DNA of 7,220 bases from Bacillota bacterium (GTDB lineage: Bacteria > Bacillota_I > Bacilli_A > RFN20 > CAG-826): contig DNPJ01000060.1 of NCBI GenBank assembly GCA_003501485.1, positions 1 to 7,220 on the forward strand, in the 5' to 3' direction. Positions 1 through 6,247 of the stretch are shown here, in pieces (position 1 is the first letter of the stretch; each line of letters begins with the position of its first letter). The notes under the pieces are model-generated. The model was not told the origin of the DNA, made no database searches, and saw only the letters and a list, made by a program, of their open reading frames with translations. The position numbers and the translations under genes are program-made.

Positions 1-713
1 ATATCACATTAAGAGGAACAATTTCTAACATCCCTCAACAAACAATTCTCAATGGAGGAGTCAATACCCAGAAAAAGAGAGTAGATTTTTACTACAAAGA
101 CAATTATGTATATATTGAGAGAATTGATAATGTAAAAACCGAATGGTGGCATGTAGGTGAATCTAAAAATTATACAAAGACCACATTGAATGATTTCATG
201 AACAATATCCTGGATTATACATTAGGATTTGGTTTAGGAATGAATTATAACAGTTCAATATGGTCATCAATTAAAAATGCAATGACAAAGCAAGAAGAAC
301 GTACAACTCCGATTGATTATAGTAACATTTTAACCAATTTCCTTTACACAAATGGTCAAAATGATTATGGTGAACATCGTTGGGATCTTGGCTTAAATAT
401 GGCTGAGTTAACAAACAATAGCGATATGAAATCATGTGATATTTCATTATTTGGCAAAAAGAGTGATTATTATGATATTGATGAAAAGACAAATGAAAAA
501 ATCTATAAAGATTACTTATCTCATTTAACATTTGCAATGTTTATTGATACCGGTTCATTTAGCGTTGGTATGAACGCTAATCTAGACTTAGTTGATGTTG
601 ATCCAAATATTACATATAATGACCTCGAAACTAATGAAAAAACATCAAAAGGATTTAAAGCTATTATTGAATACGCAAATGCGCACGTAAACGATAAACC
701 TTTGTCAATTTAG
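1..713 (+). CDS. Unrecognised protein, C-terminal part (5' end outside window)
   Basis: The reading frame is open from base 3 to the TAG at 711-713, giving at least 236 residues. No start is visible, and an internal TTG at 186 is not convincing because the frame continues upstream of it with similar composition and no ribosome site precedes it. I do not recognise the family. The visible part is rich in Asn, Asp, Tyr and Thr, has no membrane segment, and alternates polar and hydrophobic residues in stretches that look like beta strands (for example VDFYYKDNYVYIERI near its start, and a run around LTFAMFIDTGSFSVGM). That look is common in secreted proteins and lipoproteins of low-GC Gram-positive bacteria, so an extracellular protein with a missing N-terminal signal is my guess only. 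No terminator separates it from tRNA-Arg, 26 bases downstream, so transcripts probably run through the tRNA to the terminator at 827-856. The frame is sure; the function is unknown. Confidence 0.8.
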   Translation, partial: ITLRGTISNIPQQTILNGGVNTQKKRVDFYYKDNYVYIERIDNVKTEWWHVGESKNYTKTTLNDFMNNILDYTLGFGLGMNYNSSIWSSIKNAMTKQEERTTPIDYSNILTNFLYTNGQNDYGEHRWDLGLNMAELTNNSDMKSCDISLFGKKSDYYDIDEKTNEKIYKDYLSHLTFAMFIDTGSFSVGMNANLDLVDVDPNITYNDLETNEKTSKGFKAIIEYANAHVNDKPLSI

Positions 714-730
714 TAAAAACAAAATATAAT
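702..730 (+). promoter_or_regulatory. Promoter of tRNA-Arg
   Basis: The -35 box TTGTCA (702-707) and the -10 box TATAAT (725-730) are separated by exactly 17 bases. Transcription would begin around 737, just before the mature tRNA 5' end at 740. The -35 lies within the last codons of the upstream gene, so the tRNA is both independently transcribed and within reach of read-through. Confidence 0.7.
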
Positions 731-739
731 TATGGCATT

Positions 740-816
740 GCCCCAATAGCGCAACTGGATAGAGTACTTGACTTCGAATCAAGGGGTTACGGGTTCGATT
801 CCTGTTTGGGGCGCCA
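740..816 (+). tRNA. tRNA-Arg (anticodon UCG)
   Basis: A full cloverleaf can be drawn. The acceptor stem GCCCCAA (740-746) pairs perfectly with TTGGGGC (806-812), followed by discriminator G813 and an encoded CCA (814-816). The anticodon stem CTTGA/TCAAG (767-771 with 779-783) closes a seven-base loop with anticodon TCG at 774-776, which reads CGA arginine codons. The T arm is ACGGG/CCTGT around TTCGATT (794-800). The D arm GCGC/GAGT includes one non-canonical pair, as is often tolerated in tRNAs. The variable loop has five bases. Confidence 0.97.
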
Positions 817-826
817 CAAATTAATT

Positions 827-856
827 ACAGCATCTGCTTAATCGATGCTGTTTTTT
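827..856 (+). terminator. Intrinsic terminator after tRNA-Arg
   Basis: The stem CAGCATC (828-834) pairs perfectly with GATGCTG (844-850), with a possible eighth A-T pair at the base, and closes a nine-base loop. Six T follow (851-856). It lies 11 bases after the tRNA CCA and would end both tRNA-Arg and any read-through from the gene before it. Confidence 0.9.
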
Positions 857-933
857 ATTGGTCTTAATTAACGGTTGTTGGATTCTTTTTAAGTATGGTT
901 ATTTTTCTGAATTAAATTTTTAAAATTTGCCAG

Positions 934-977
934 TATCGGAAATTAACTAAGTTATGATGTTTGACAAATTTCCGATA
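934..977. repeat. 11-bp perfect inverted repeat, candidate operator
   Basis: TATCGGAAATT (934-944) is repeated exactly in inverted form as AATTTCCGATA (967-977). The centres of the arms are 33 bp apart, about three helical turns. The right arm begins immediately after the -35 hexamer and fills most of the spacer of the fic promoter; the left arm lies 16 bp upstream of the -35. This placement suits a repressor that blocks the promoter. I saw no further copy of the motif in the window. Confidence 0.7.
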
Positions 978-989
978 ATAGTATATAAA
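961..989 (+). promoter_or_regulatory. Near-consensus promoter of the fic gene
   Basis: A perfect -35 TTGACA (961-966) is followed after 17 bases by the -10 TATAAA (984-989, five of six consensus bases). Transcription should start near 996, leaving a leader of about 35 bases before the ATG at 1031. One arm of the 11-bp inverted repeat occupies the spacer, so a strong promoter appears to be held under repression. Confidence 0.8.
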
Positions 990-1030
990 AATAGTACAGA
1001 AAAAAGATAAAACGAAGATGGGGATTTAAA

Positions 1031-1918
1031 ATGTTTGTATCTGTTAAAGAAATAGCAAAAAAATGGAATATTTCTAAAAGAATGGTTAGAAATTATTGTG
1101 CTCATGGTCGAATTCCGGGAGCGTTTTTGACGGGTAAAACGTGGAATGTCCCCGCTAATGCGATAAAACCATTAAGAGAAGTAACTAAACCTTTCAGTGA
1201 TAATCCTTTATTAAACGTCTTGAAAGAACAAAAAGATATTAAGCTTAAAGGTGGAATATATCACAAAACTCAAATTGAATTAACATACAACTCAAACCAT
1301 ATCGAAGGAAGCACTTTAACTCGCGACCAAACAAGATATATTTTTGAAACAAGTACAATCTGTGTTAAAAAAGAGCCAATTAACGTCGACGATATTGTGG
1401 AAACTGCAAATCATTTTAGGTGCGTGGATTATATTATAGATAACGCAATGAAACCTCTTTCTGAATCAATGATAAAAAAACTCCATTTTATTCTTAAAAA
1501 CGGAACGAGCGAAAGCAGAAAACAATGGTTTAATGTTGGAGATTACAAAAGACTTCCAAATGAAGTTGGCGGTATGGAAACATGTTTACCTGAAAGTGTA
1601 AAATCTGAAATGAAAAAACTTTTGTCATCGTATAACAATATTCAAAAGAAAACATTAGAACAAATATTAGAATTTCATAAAAATTTTGAATATATTCATC
1701 CATTCCAAGATGGAAATGGTCGTGTTGGTAGATTGATCATGTTTAAAGAATGTTTAGCTAATAATATAGTTCCTTTTATAATTGATGAAAAACATAAGCT
1801 ATTTTATTATCGTGGACTTAAAGAATGGAATCATGAAAAGGGATATTTAATAGACACTTGTTTATCTTGCCAAGATAATTATAAGGTTTGGCTAGATTAT
1901 TTTAAAATTAAGTATTAA
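1031..1918 (+). CDS. Fic family protein with N-terminal helix-turn-helix
   Basis: Fic enzymes usually transfer AMP from ATP to a hydroxyl side chain of a target protein; the target here is unknown. Residues 1-47 form a short MerR/excisionase-like helix-turn-helix (VSVKEIAKKWNISKRMVRNY) with a wing-like IPG...TGKTW...VP segment. Residues about 80-290 are the Fic domain. The active-site motif is complete at 223-234, HPFQDGNGRVGR, with catalytic His223, the phosphate-binding DGNG and Arg231/Arg234. An N-terminal inhibitory motif of the S-x-x-x-E-G type is present at 88-93 (SNHIEG), with Glu92 expected to hold the enzyme off; this is the class II layout. The flap region at 168-185 has the family's VGDYK..PNEVGG pattern. 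The length, 295 residues, looks complete. The ATG at 1031 is the first start after the promoter; a weak GGGG site lies at 1020-1023. The DNA-binding part and the inverted repeat in its promoter suggest self-regulation, which is inference. No separate antitoxin gene is adjacent. Confidence 0.93.
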   Translation: MFVSVKEIAKKWNISKRMVRNYCAHGRIPGAFLTGKTWNVPANAIKPLREVTKPFSDNPLLNVLKEQKDIKLKGGIYHKTQIELTYNSNHIEGSTLTRDQTRYIFETSTICVKKEPINVDDIVETANHFRCVDYIIDNAMKPLSESMIKKLHFILKNGTSESRKQWFNVGDYKRLPNEVGGMETCLPESVKSEMKKLLSSYNNIQKKTLEQILEFHKNFEYIHPFQDGNGRVGRLIMFKECLANNIVPFIIDEKHKLFYYRGLKEWNHEKGYLIDTCLSCQDNYKVWLDYFKIKY

Positions 1919-1998
1919 AGCGTGGAGATATTTATCTAAATTATTTCATCTTTTATTCAATAAATAATTTTATGATGATTGCGGTATTATATTTTCAA

Positions 1999-2042
1999 CA
2001 AAATATCTGTATTCCTAAAACAATATTTTGAAGTTCTTTTTT
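1999..2042 (+). terminator. Weak candidate terminator after the fic gene
   Basis: CAAAATAT (1999-2006) pairs exactly with ATATTTTG (2023-2030) across a 16-base loop, and a run of six T ends at 2042. The stem is nearly all A-T, the loop is long, and six bases separate stem and T run, so this is only a possible end for the fic transcript. No better hairpin lies between 1919 and 2147. Confidence 0.3.
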
Positions 2043-2147
2043 ACACTAATAAATAAAACACTTTTTTATATTATTGAATACAAACAAATATTCGCGATTT
2101 TTACAAGCTCCATTATGGATGACATTGTCCAGAAAGGAGTTTTATAT

Positions 2148-2240
2148 ATGACAAAAGCAATGAAAATGTCTTTTGTTATGCAAGCATTGAAAACATATTA
2201 TGATTATCATGGAAAATTACGACGCAAAAAAGGTTGCTGA
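2148..2240 (+). CDS. Possible 30-residue ORF overlapping the Mor-like gene
   Basis: The best ribosome site between the fic and HAD genes, AAAGGAG (2133-2139), sits eight bases before this ATG, not before the larger gene. The ORF encodes a 30-residue peptide that starts MTKAMKMSFVMQAL and ends in a basic HGKLRRKKGC, with TGA at 2238-2240. It resembles no family I know. It overlaps the start of the Mor-like gene by about 40 bases in another frame. Three readings are open. It may be a leader peptide that brings ribosomes to the Mor-like start. It may be the original N-terminus of the Mor-like protein, split by a one-base change, since joining the frames needs a +1 shift. Or it may be a chance ORF. 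An in-frame ATG at 2115 could add 11 residues but lacks a comparable ribosome site. Confidence 0.4.
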   Translation: MTKAMKMSFVMQALKTYYDYHGKLRRKKGC

Positions 2241-2499
2241 AGATTTTAAAAAAGACCGTAATTGTCTAAGTGGTATTTATAAAGAAATCGCTGATGAAAT
2301 AGGAATAGAATGCGCTCTTGCGATATATAAATTGTATTCAGGAACACAAATATCTTTCCCTAGTAGATTGTATTCTAAAAATTATATCCATCGTGTTGTT
2401 AATGATGAATATGAAAATGGTAAAAGCATTCAATACATATCCAAAAAATACAATTATTCAACAAGAACCATTTGGCGGATTCTTAAAAAAGAAATTTAA
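2200..2499 (+). CDS. Mor-like helix-turn-helix protein, possible transcription regulator
   Basis: The 99-residue product resembles the small proteins of Gram-positive bacteria related to the C-terminal DNA-binding part of the phage Mu Mor activator. Residues 25-50 carry the family's pattern IYKEIADEIGIECALAIYKL followed by a short SGTQISFPSR strand, which in Mor is part of the dimerisation region. Residues 64-99 form a helix-turn-helix (VVNDEYENGKSIQYISKKY, then YSTRTIWRILKK). The start is unsure: ATG occurs at 2200 and 2209, and neither has a ribosome site, whereas the overlapping ORF at 2148 has a strong one, so translation may be coupled. The protein looks complete from either start. It probably binds DNA, but its targets are unknown. 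It stands alone between the fic gene and a strong terminator ten bases after its TAA. The family also occurs in chromosomal genes, so phage origin is not implied. Confidence 0.75.
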   Translation: MIIMENYDAKKVAEDFKKDRNCLSGIYKEIADEIGIECALAIYKLYSGTQISFPSRLYSKNYIHRVVNDEYENGKSIQYISKKYNYSTRTIWRILKKEI

Positions 2500-2508
2500 A
2501 ATCAAATT

Positions 2509-2537
2509 GATGGGCAAAACATTTGCTCATCTTTTTT
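2509..2537 (+). terminator. Strong intrinsic terminator after the Mor-like gene
   Basis: GATGGGCAAA (2509-2518) pairs with TTTGCTCATC (2522-2531), ten pairs including one G-T, around a three-base ACA loop, followed by six T (2532-2537). It starts ten bases after the stop codon of the Mor-like gene. Confidence 0.92.
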
Positions 2538-2575
2538 AATAAATATTCTTGTTTTATTAATTTCTTTTTATTAAG

Positions 2576-2581
2576 TATAAT
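2576..2581 (+). promoter_or_regulatory. -10 box of the HAD gene
   Basis: A perfect TATAAT lies 26 bases before the ATG of the HAD gene and after the terminator of the previous gene. The -35 is poorly defined: TTTTAT and TTATTA at about 2552-2559 are the best candidates at 16 to 18 bases. A ribosome site AAGGA (2594-2598) stands nine bases before the ATG at 2608. Confidence 0.5.
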
Positions 2582-2607
2582 TTGAATGTGAATAAGGATG
2601 TGTATTT

Positions 2608-3372
2608 ATGGAATGTAGCAAAAATATAAAATATTTATTCTTCGATTTAGACGATACATTATTAAGAAAAAATCGCACTATATCAAACTATACGATTTCA
2701 ATATTAAAAAAAGCACAAGAAAAAGGATTCAAAATTATCTTCAATACATCTAGAAGTATGCAAAACTCTAAGCGATATATTGATATTATTCATCCTGATT
2801 ACGGCATTTATAGTGGTGGTTGTCATATTGTCGATAAAGATGGAAATCCTATGTTTGTTAATATGATCGATAAGAAAGATGTTAAAGAAATTACAAAATT
2901 TTTATTTCCGCGATGCGAAAAAATATCAGTGCAAACATATTCTCACTTTTATGCTTCTGACAAAGAATATAAAGCGCAAAACGCGATATGGTATGATTTT
3001 ACAAATGGTTTAGAAGAAGATGCTTTTAAAATCATTTGTTGTACACCTGATTTAAATTTTGTAAAAGATGTTGCTAAAAAATATAATCTCGAACTTCAAA
3101 ATTACTTGAATGGTTCTTGGAATAGGCTTTCTATTAAAGGTGCCACAAAGTGGAATGGCGTTTTAAAATTTCTTGAAATAGTTGGTGGTAAGGTCGATGA
3201 AACTTCATGCTTTGGTGACGATATTGGCGATGAAGAAATGATTCAAAAATCTTGTTTAGGAGTTGCTATGAAAAACTCTCAACCTCAAGTGCTCGCTAAT
3301 GCAAAAAATATTACTATTTATAGTAATGACGAAGATGGTGTCGCTCATTTTATAGAAAAAAACTTGTTATAA
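2608..3372 (+). CDS. HAD superfamily hydrolase, Cof type
   Basis: This is a predicted cytoplasmic, magnesium-dependent phosphatase of the haloacid dehalogenase superfamily; members of the Cof branch commonly act on sugar phosphates, nucleotides or cofactor phosphates, and the substrate here cannot be told. All four motifs are visible in 254 residues: motif I DLDDT with nucleophile Asp13 and acid/base Asp15; motif II around Thr47/Ser48 (FNTSRS); motif III lysine, most likely Lys181 in GATKWNGV; and motif IV GDDIGDEEM at 203-211 with Asp204 and Asp208 for metal binding. Most Cof proteins have Asn where this one has Gly207, a small departure that should not abolish metal binding. The cap domain spans about residues 80-175. 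The C-terminal VAMKNSQPQVLANAK and SNDEDGVA patterns are typical of the family. The gene has its own -10 and ribosome site and is followed by hairpins, so it appears monocistronic. Confidence 0.93.
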   Translation: MECSKNIKYLFFDLDDTLLRKNRTISNYTISILKKAQEKGFKIIFNTSRSMQNSKRYIDIIHPDYGIYSGGCHIVDKDGNPMFVNMIDKKDVKEITKFLFPRCEKISVQTYSHFYASDKEYKAQNAIWYDFTNGLEEDAFKIICCTPDLNFVKDVAKKYNLELQNYLNGSWNRLSIKGATKWNGVLKFLEIVGGKVDETSCFGDDIGDEEMIQKSCLGVAMKNSQPQVLANAKNITIYSNDEDGVAHFIEKNLL

Positions 3373-3389
3373 TTTGTATTATTTAATCT

Positions 3390-3409
3390 GTAATAACTGT
3401 ATTACTTTT
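3390..3409 (+). terminator. Weak first hairpin after the HAD gene
   Basis: GTAATA (3390-3395) pairs with TATTAC (3400-3405) around a four-base loop and is followed by four T. Alone it would be a poor terminator, but it lies just before a second hairpin and the pair may act together. Confidence 0.4.
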
Positions 3410-3428
3410 GAATAAAATTGTATTTTTT

Positions 3429-3457
3429 GAGATATTTATTGAATATCTCTTATTTTT
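3429..3457 (+). terminator. Terminator after the HAD gene
   Basis: GAGATATT (3429-3436) pairs perfectly with AATATCTC (3442-3449) around a five-base loop, followed by TTATTTTT. The 3' arm also carries the candidate -35 of the next operon. Confidence 0.65.
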
Positions 3458-3467
3458 AAAATACTAT
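3439..3467 (+). promoter_or_regulatory. Candidate promoter of the ABC transporter-Nudix operon
   Basis: TTGAAT (3439-3444) and TACTAT (3462-3467) are 17 bases apart and match four of six consensus bases each. The start would fall near 3474, just before the ribosome site at 3477-3485. A second possibility, TTGAAT at 3408-3413 with GATATT at 3431-3436, would put the hairpin at 3429-3449 at the transcript start. Neither is strong. Confidence 0.4.
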
Positions 3468-3476
3468 TAACAATGC

Positions 3477-3485
3477 AAAGGAGGA
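3477..3485 (+). promoter_or_regulatory. Consensus ribosome site of the ABC transporter gene
   Basis: AAAGGAGGA ends six bases before the ATG at 3492 and is the strongest Shine-Dalgarno sequence in the window. It fixes the start of the ABC transporter gene. Confidence 0.9.
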
Positions 3486-3491
3486 TTTTAT

Positions 3492-6242
3492 ATGCTCGAA
3501 TTAAAAAATATTGTTAAAGATTATGTCACCGGTGATTTAGTTACACATGCTTTAAAAGGACTTAATGTTACATTTAGAAAAAATGAATTTGTTTCAATTC
3601 TTGGTCCTTCCGGATGTGGAAAAACTACTCTTTTAAACATCATTGGTGGCCTTGACAGATACACAAGTGGTGATCTAATTATTAAAGGGAAATCAACGAA
3701 AGACTTCACAGATAGGGATTGGGATACCTACCGTAACCATTCTGTTGGTTTTGTTTTCCAATCATACAACCTTATTTCTCATCTAACTATTTTAGGAAAT
3801 GTAGAGCTTGCTCTTACTATAAGCGGTGTTTCAAGAAAAGAAAGAACTGCCCGTGCTCAAAAAGCACTTGAAAAAGTAGGCTTAGGAGAAGTAAGCAAAA
3901 AACTTCCAAACCAACTCTCTGGAGGACAAATGCAACGTGTCGCTATTGCAAGAGCGCTTGTCAATGATCCTGAAATTCTTTTAGCGGATGAACCTACTGG
4001 TGCGCTTGATAGTGAAACCTCAGTTCAAATTATGGAACTACTAAAAGAAGTTGCTAAAAATAGACTTGTTATCATGGTTACTCATAACCCTGAACTTGCC
4101 AAAAGATATTCAAGTAGAATTATTTCAATGAAAGATGGTCAAATGGTCAATGACACAAAACCATTTCAGCAAAATGAAGAAGATAAAGAAAAAGACACTT
4201 ATGATATTCCAACTAAAAAGGCAAAAATGTCATTGGCTACAGCTTTTGCGTTATCAGCGAAAAATTTGATTTCAAAATTCAAAAGAACTGCATTAGTAGT
4301 TGTTGCAGGATCTATTGGCATTATCGGTATTTCCGCCGTTTTAGCGGTTTCTTATGGTGTTAAATCTTACATTAGAAATATGCAAGATGACATGCTTTCT
4401 GGCAACCCTGTTGAGATAAGTGAATCATCTCTTGATTTAAGCGCGATGATGTCTGCGTCAAGCGATATGGCAAAGCTCAACGGTCTAGCGGGAAGTGTTG
4501 AAGATGGAAAAGTAAATATTCAATACATGGTCGAATATCTTGCCAAACAACAAAACAATCTTTCCACATACGCTGTTAAGAACGAAATTACAGAAGATTA
4601 TGTCGATTATATTCATAATCTCCCAAAAGAAAATTATTCAGCAATGAAGGAAGAATATGGCATCGATCCAAAACTTAATATCTATACAGGTGTTGATTTT
4701 AGTGATCCAATTGGAAAAGTTGATCAAGTTTCGTTGACACAAGTTGAAGCGATGTACACATCAATTATTAATGAAACTTCATTTGCTCAATTTTCAAGCA
4801 TGATTAAAATGTTTACAACAACATTTAAAGCTATGCCGAACAATACCGATTATATTGAAAAACAATATGATATTTTAAATGAAGGTGGTCATATTGCGAC
4901 AGAAGAAAACGAAATGATGATTGTAGTTAGCAAAGATACAACGTTAACCGATATTTTCTTAGGTCAAATAGGTTATTTAACACAAGATGAATTTGTAAGC
5001 ATTATTGATAAATTTACAGATGAAGAAAATCATGGCAATGATGAATTATCACCAAAAGATTTTGATTATGAAACATTGTTAAATAAAAAATTCATTTATT
5101 ATCCGAATAACTCAGTTTATGAAAAAAGAACTTTAACAACAATTCCTGGAACACAAACACATTTTCCTTTCGCTTATAAAGGACAACTTGAAAACGGCAC
5201 TTCTTTAGATAATCCAACCGAAATTAAGATTACCGCTATATTAAGAGCAAAAGAAAATGTTTCTTATGGTTGTTTAGAAACTGGCTTCATTATTTCTCCT
5301 GCATTCCAACAAAAAATGCTAAATGACGCCAAAGATTCTGAAATTGTTGCCTCATTAAATGAGCAAAAAGAAGCATATGAATCTTTAAGCGATACTGAAA
5401 AAGCATCATATAAATATATTGTTCCATATTATTATGAATATTGTTATAAGGATGATGAAAAGAAAACTGGAGATGGATCTGCCGTATCGGTTGTTAATGT
5501 TGATACTGGCGGAACAGGAATGTTTGGAAATATTCTTTCTTCTATGTTTGGTGACAATTATTCAGTTCCAAATCAATTTGAAACCGCAATTAGGAAAACT
5601 GCGGGTAATTCATTAACAAATGATATTTCTATATATCCTTTATCTTTTGATGATAAAGATTTAGTCACTGATTATTTAGACAAATGGAATAATAAAGATT
5701 TATCAATCGAAATTAATAAAGTTGATAGCGATGGTAATCAAATTACAAAAGTAATTAAAGGTGAAAATAGAGAAGATATTAACTATCAGGATAATCTTGA
5801 AGTAGTTATTTCATTGATTAATACAATGATTGAAATTGTTACAATTGCCCTTATTTGTTTCACATCATTATCGCTTGTTGTCTCAACTGTTATGATTGGA
5901 ATCATTACTTATGTATCAGTCATTGAACGCGTTAAAGAAATTGGTATTATTCGTTCTCTTGGTGGACGAAAGATTGACGTCTCCAATTTGTTCAATGTTG
6001 AAACATTCTTAATTGGCACTAGCAGTGGAGCATTTGGTCTTGCTGTAACATATTTACTCTGTTTGATTATTAATATAATTATCAATAATTTTGCAAATGT
6101 CGGAACACTTATGATGCTTCCATGGAATTATGCTTTAATTGTTTTAGGCATTTCAATCCTCTTAACACTTATCAGTGGGCTTATTCCTGCAAGTGCAGCA
6201 GCACATAAAGATCCGGTTATTGCTCTTAGGAGTAACGATTAA
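3492..6242 (+). CDS. ABC transporter, ATPase fused to FtsX-type permease (MacB-like)
   Basis: One 916-residue chain holds an ATPase and a permease of the MacB/FtsX type (type VII ABC proteins). Residues 1-220 are the ATPase, with Walker A GPSGCGKTT (38-46, Lys44), Q-loop Gln90, signature LSGGQ (142-146), Walker B ILLADEP (162-168, Glu167), D-loop ALD (171-173) and switch His198. A charged linker (about 225-245) leads to a first membrane segment at about 267-289. An outside domain of nearly 490 residues follows, roughly twice the size of that in E. coli MacB. Three more membrane segments lie at about 779-806, 838-866 and 880-904, with the FtsX-family coupling stretch VIERVKEIGIIRSLGG (810-825) between the second and third. 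Such proteins work as dimers that pass ATP-driven movement to outside domains, moving peptides, antibiotics or lipoproteins or activating envelope enzymes. The substrate is unknown, and no two-component system that would suggest bacitracin-type resistance is next to it. It heads an operon with the Nudix gene. Confidence 0.93.
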   Translation: MLELKNIVKDYVTGDLVTHALKGLNVTFRKNEFVSILGPSGCGKTTLLNIIGGLDRYTSGDLIIKGKSTKDFTDRDWDTYRNHSVGFVFQSYNLISHLTILGNVELALTISGVSRKERTARAQKALEKVGLGEVSKKLPNQLSGGQMQRVAIARALVNDPEILLADEPTGALDSETSVQIMELLKEVAKNRLVIMVTHNPELAKRYSSRIISMKDGQMVNDTKPFQQNEEDKEKDTYDIPTKKAKMSLATAFALSAKNLISKFKRTALVVVAGSIGIIGISAVLAVSYGVKSYIRNMQDDMLSGNPVEISESSLDLSAMMSASSDMAKLNGLAGSVEDGKVNIQYMVEYLAKQQNNLSTYAVKNEITEDYVDYIHNLPKENYSAMKEEYGIDPKLNIYTGVDFSDPIGKVDQVSLTQVEAMYTSIINETSFAQFSSMIKMFTTTFKAMPNNTDYIEKQYDILNEGGHIATEENEMMIVVSKDTTLTDIFLGQIGYLTQDEFVSIIDKFTDEENHGNDELSPKDFDYETLLNKKFIYYPNNSVYEKRTLTTIPGTQTHFPFAYKGQLENGTSLDNPTEIKITAILRAKENVSYGCLETGFIISPAFQQKMLNDAKDSEIVASLNEQKEAYESLSDTEKASYKYIVPYYYEYCYKDDEKKTGDGSAVSVVNVDTGGTGMFGNILSSMFGDNYSVPNQFETAIRKTAGNSLTNDISIYPLSFDDKDLVTDYLDKWNNKDLSIEINKVDSDGNQITKVIKGENREDINYQDNLEVVISLINTMIEIVTIALICFTSLSLVVSTVMIGIITYVSVIERVKEIGIIRSLGGRKIDVSNLFNVETFLIGTSSGAFGLAVTYLLCLIINIIINNFANVGTLMMLPWNYALIVLGISILLTLISGLIPASAAAHKDPVIALRSND

Positions 6243-6247
6243 TAAAT

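Noticed and set aside
271..537. 88-residue open frame on the minus strand
   Set aside because: It lies wholly opposite the left-edge gene, lacks a ribosome site, and its His-rich, Leu-rich composition is that of an antisense shadow.
2222..2232. A AAA AAG as a programmed frameshift site joining the small ORF to the Mor-like gene
   Set aside because: This heptamer supports -1 slippage, but passing from the small ORF into the Mor-like frame needs +1 (or -2), and six A are short for transcriptional slippage.
2318..2539. 73-residue open frame on the plus strand
   Set aside because: It overlaps the Mor-like gene in another frame, has no ribosome site and runs into the terminator hairpin.
3521..3709. 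62-residue open frame on the minus strand
   Set aside because: It is antisense to the conserved Walker A region of the ABC ATPase, and such frames commonly arise from the codon pattern of that domain.
5419..5616. 65-residue open frame on the plus strand
   Set aside because: It is an out-of-frame stretch within the ABC transporter gene, with Ile- and Met-rich composition and no ribosome site.
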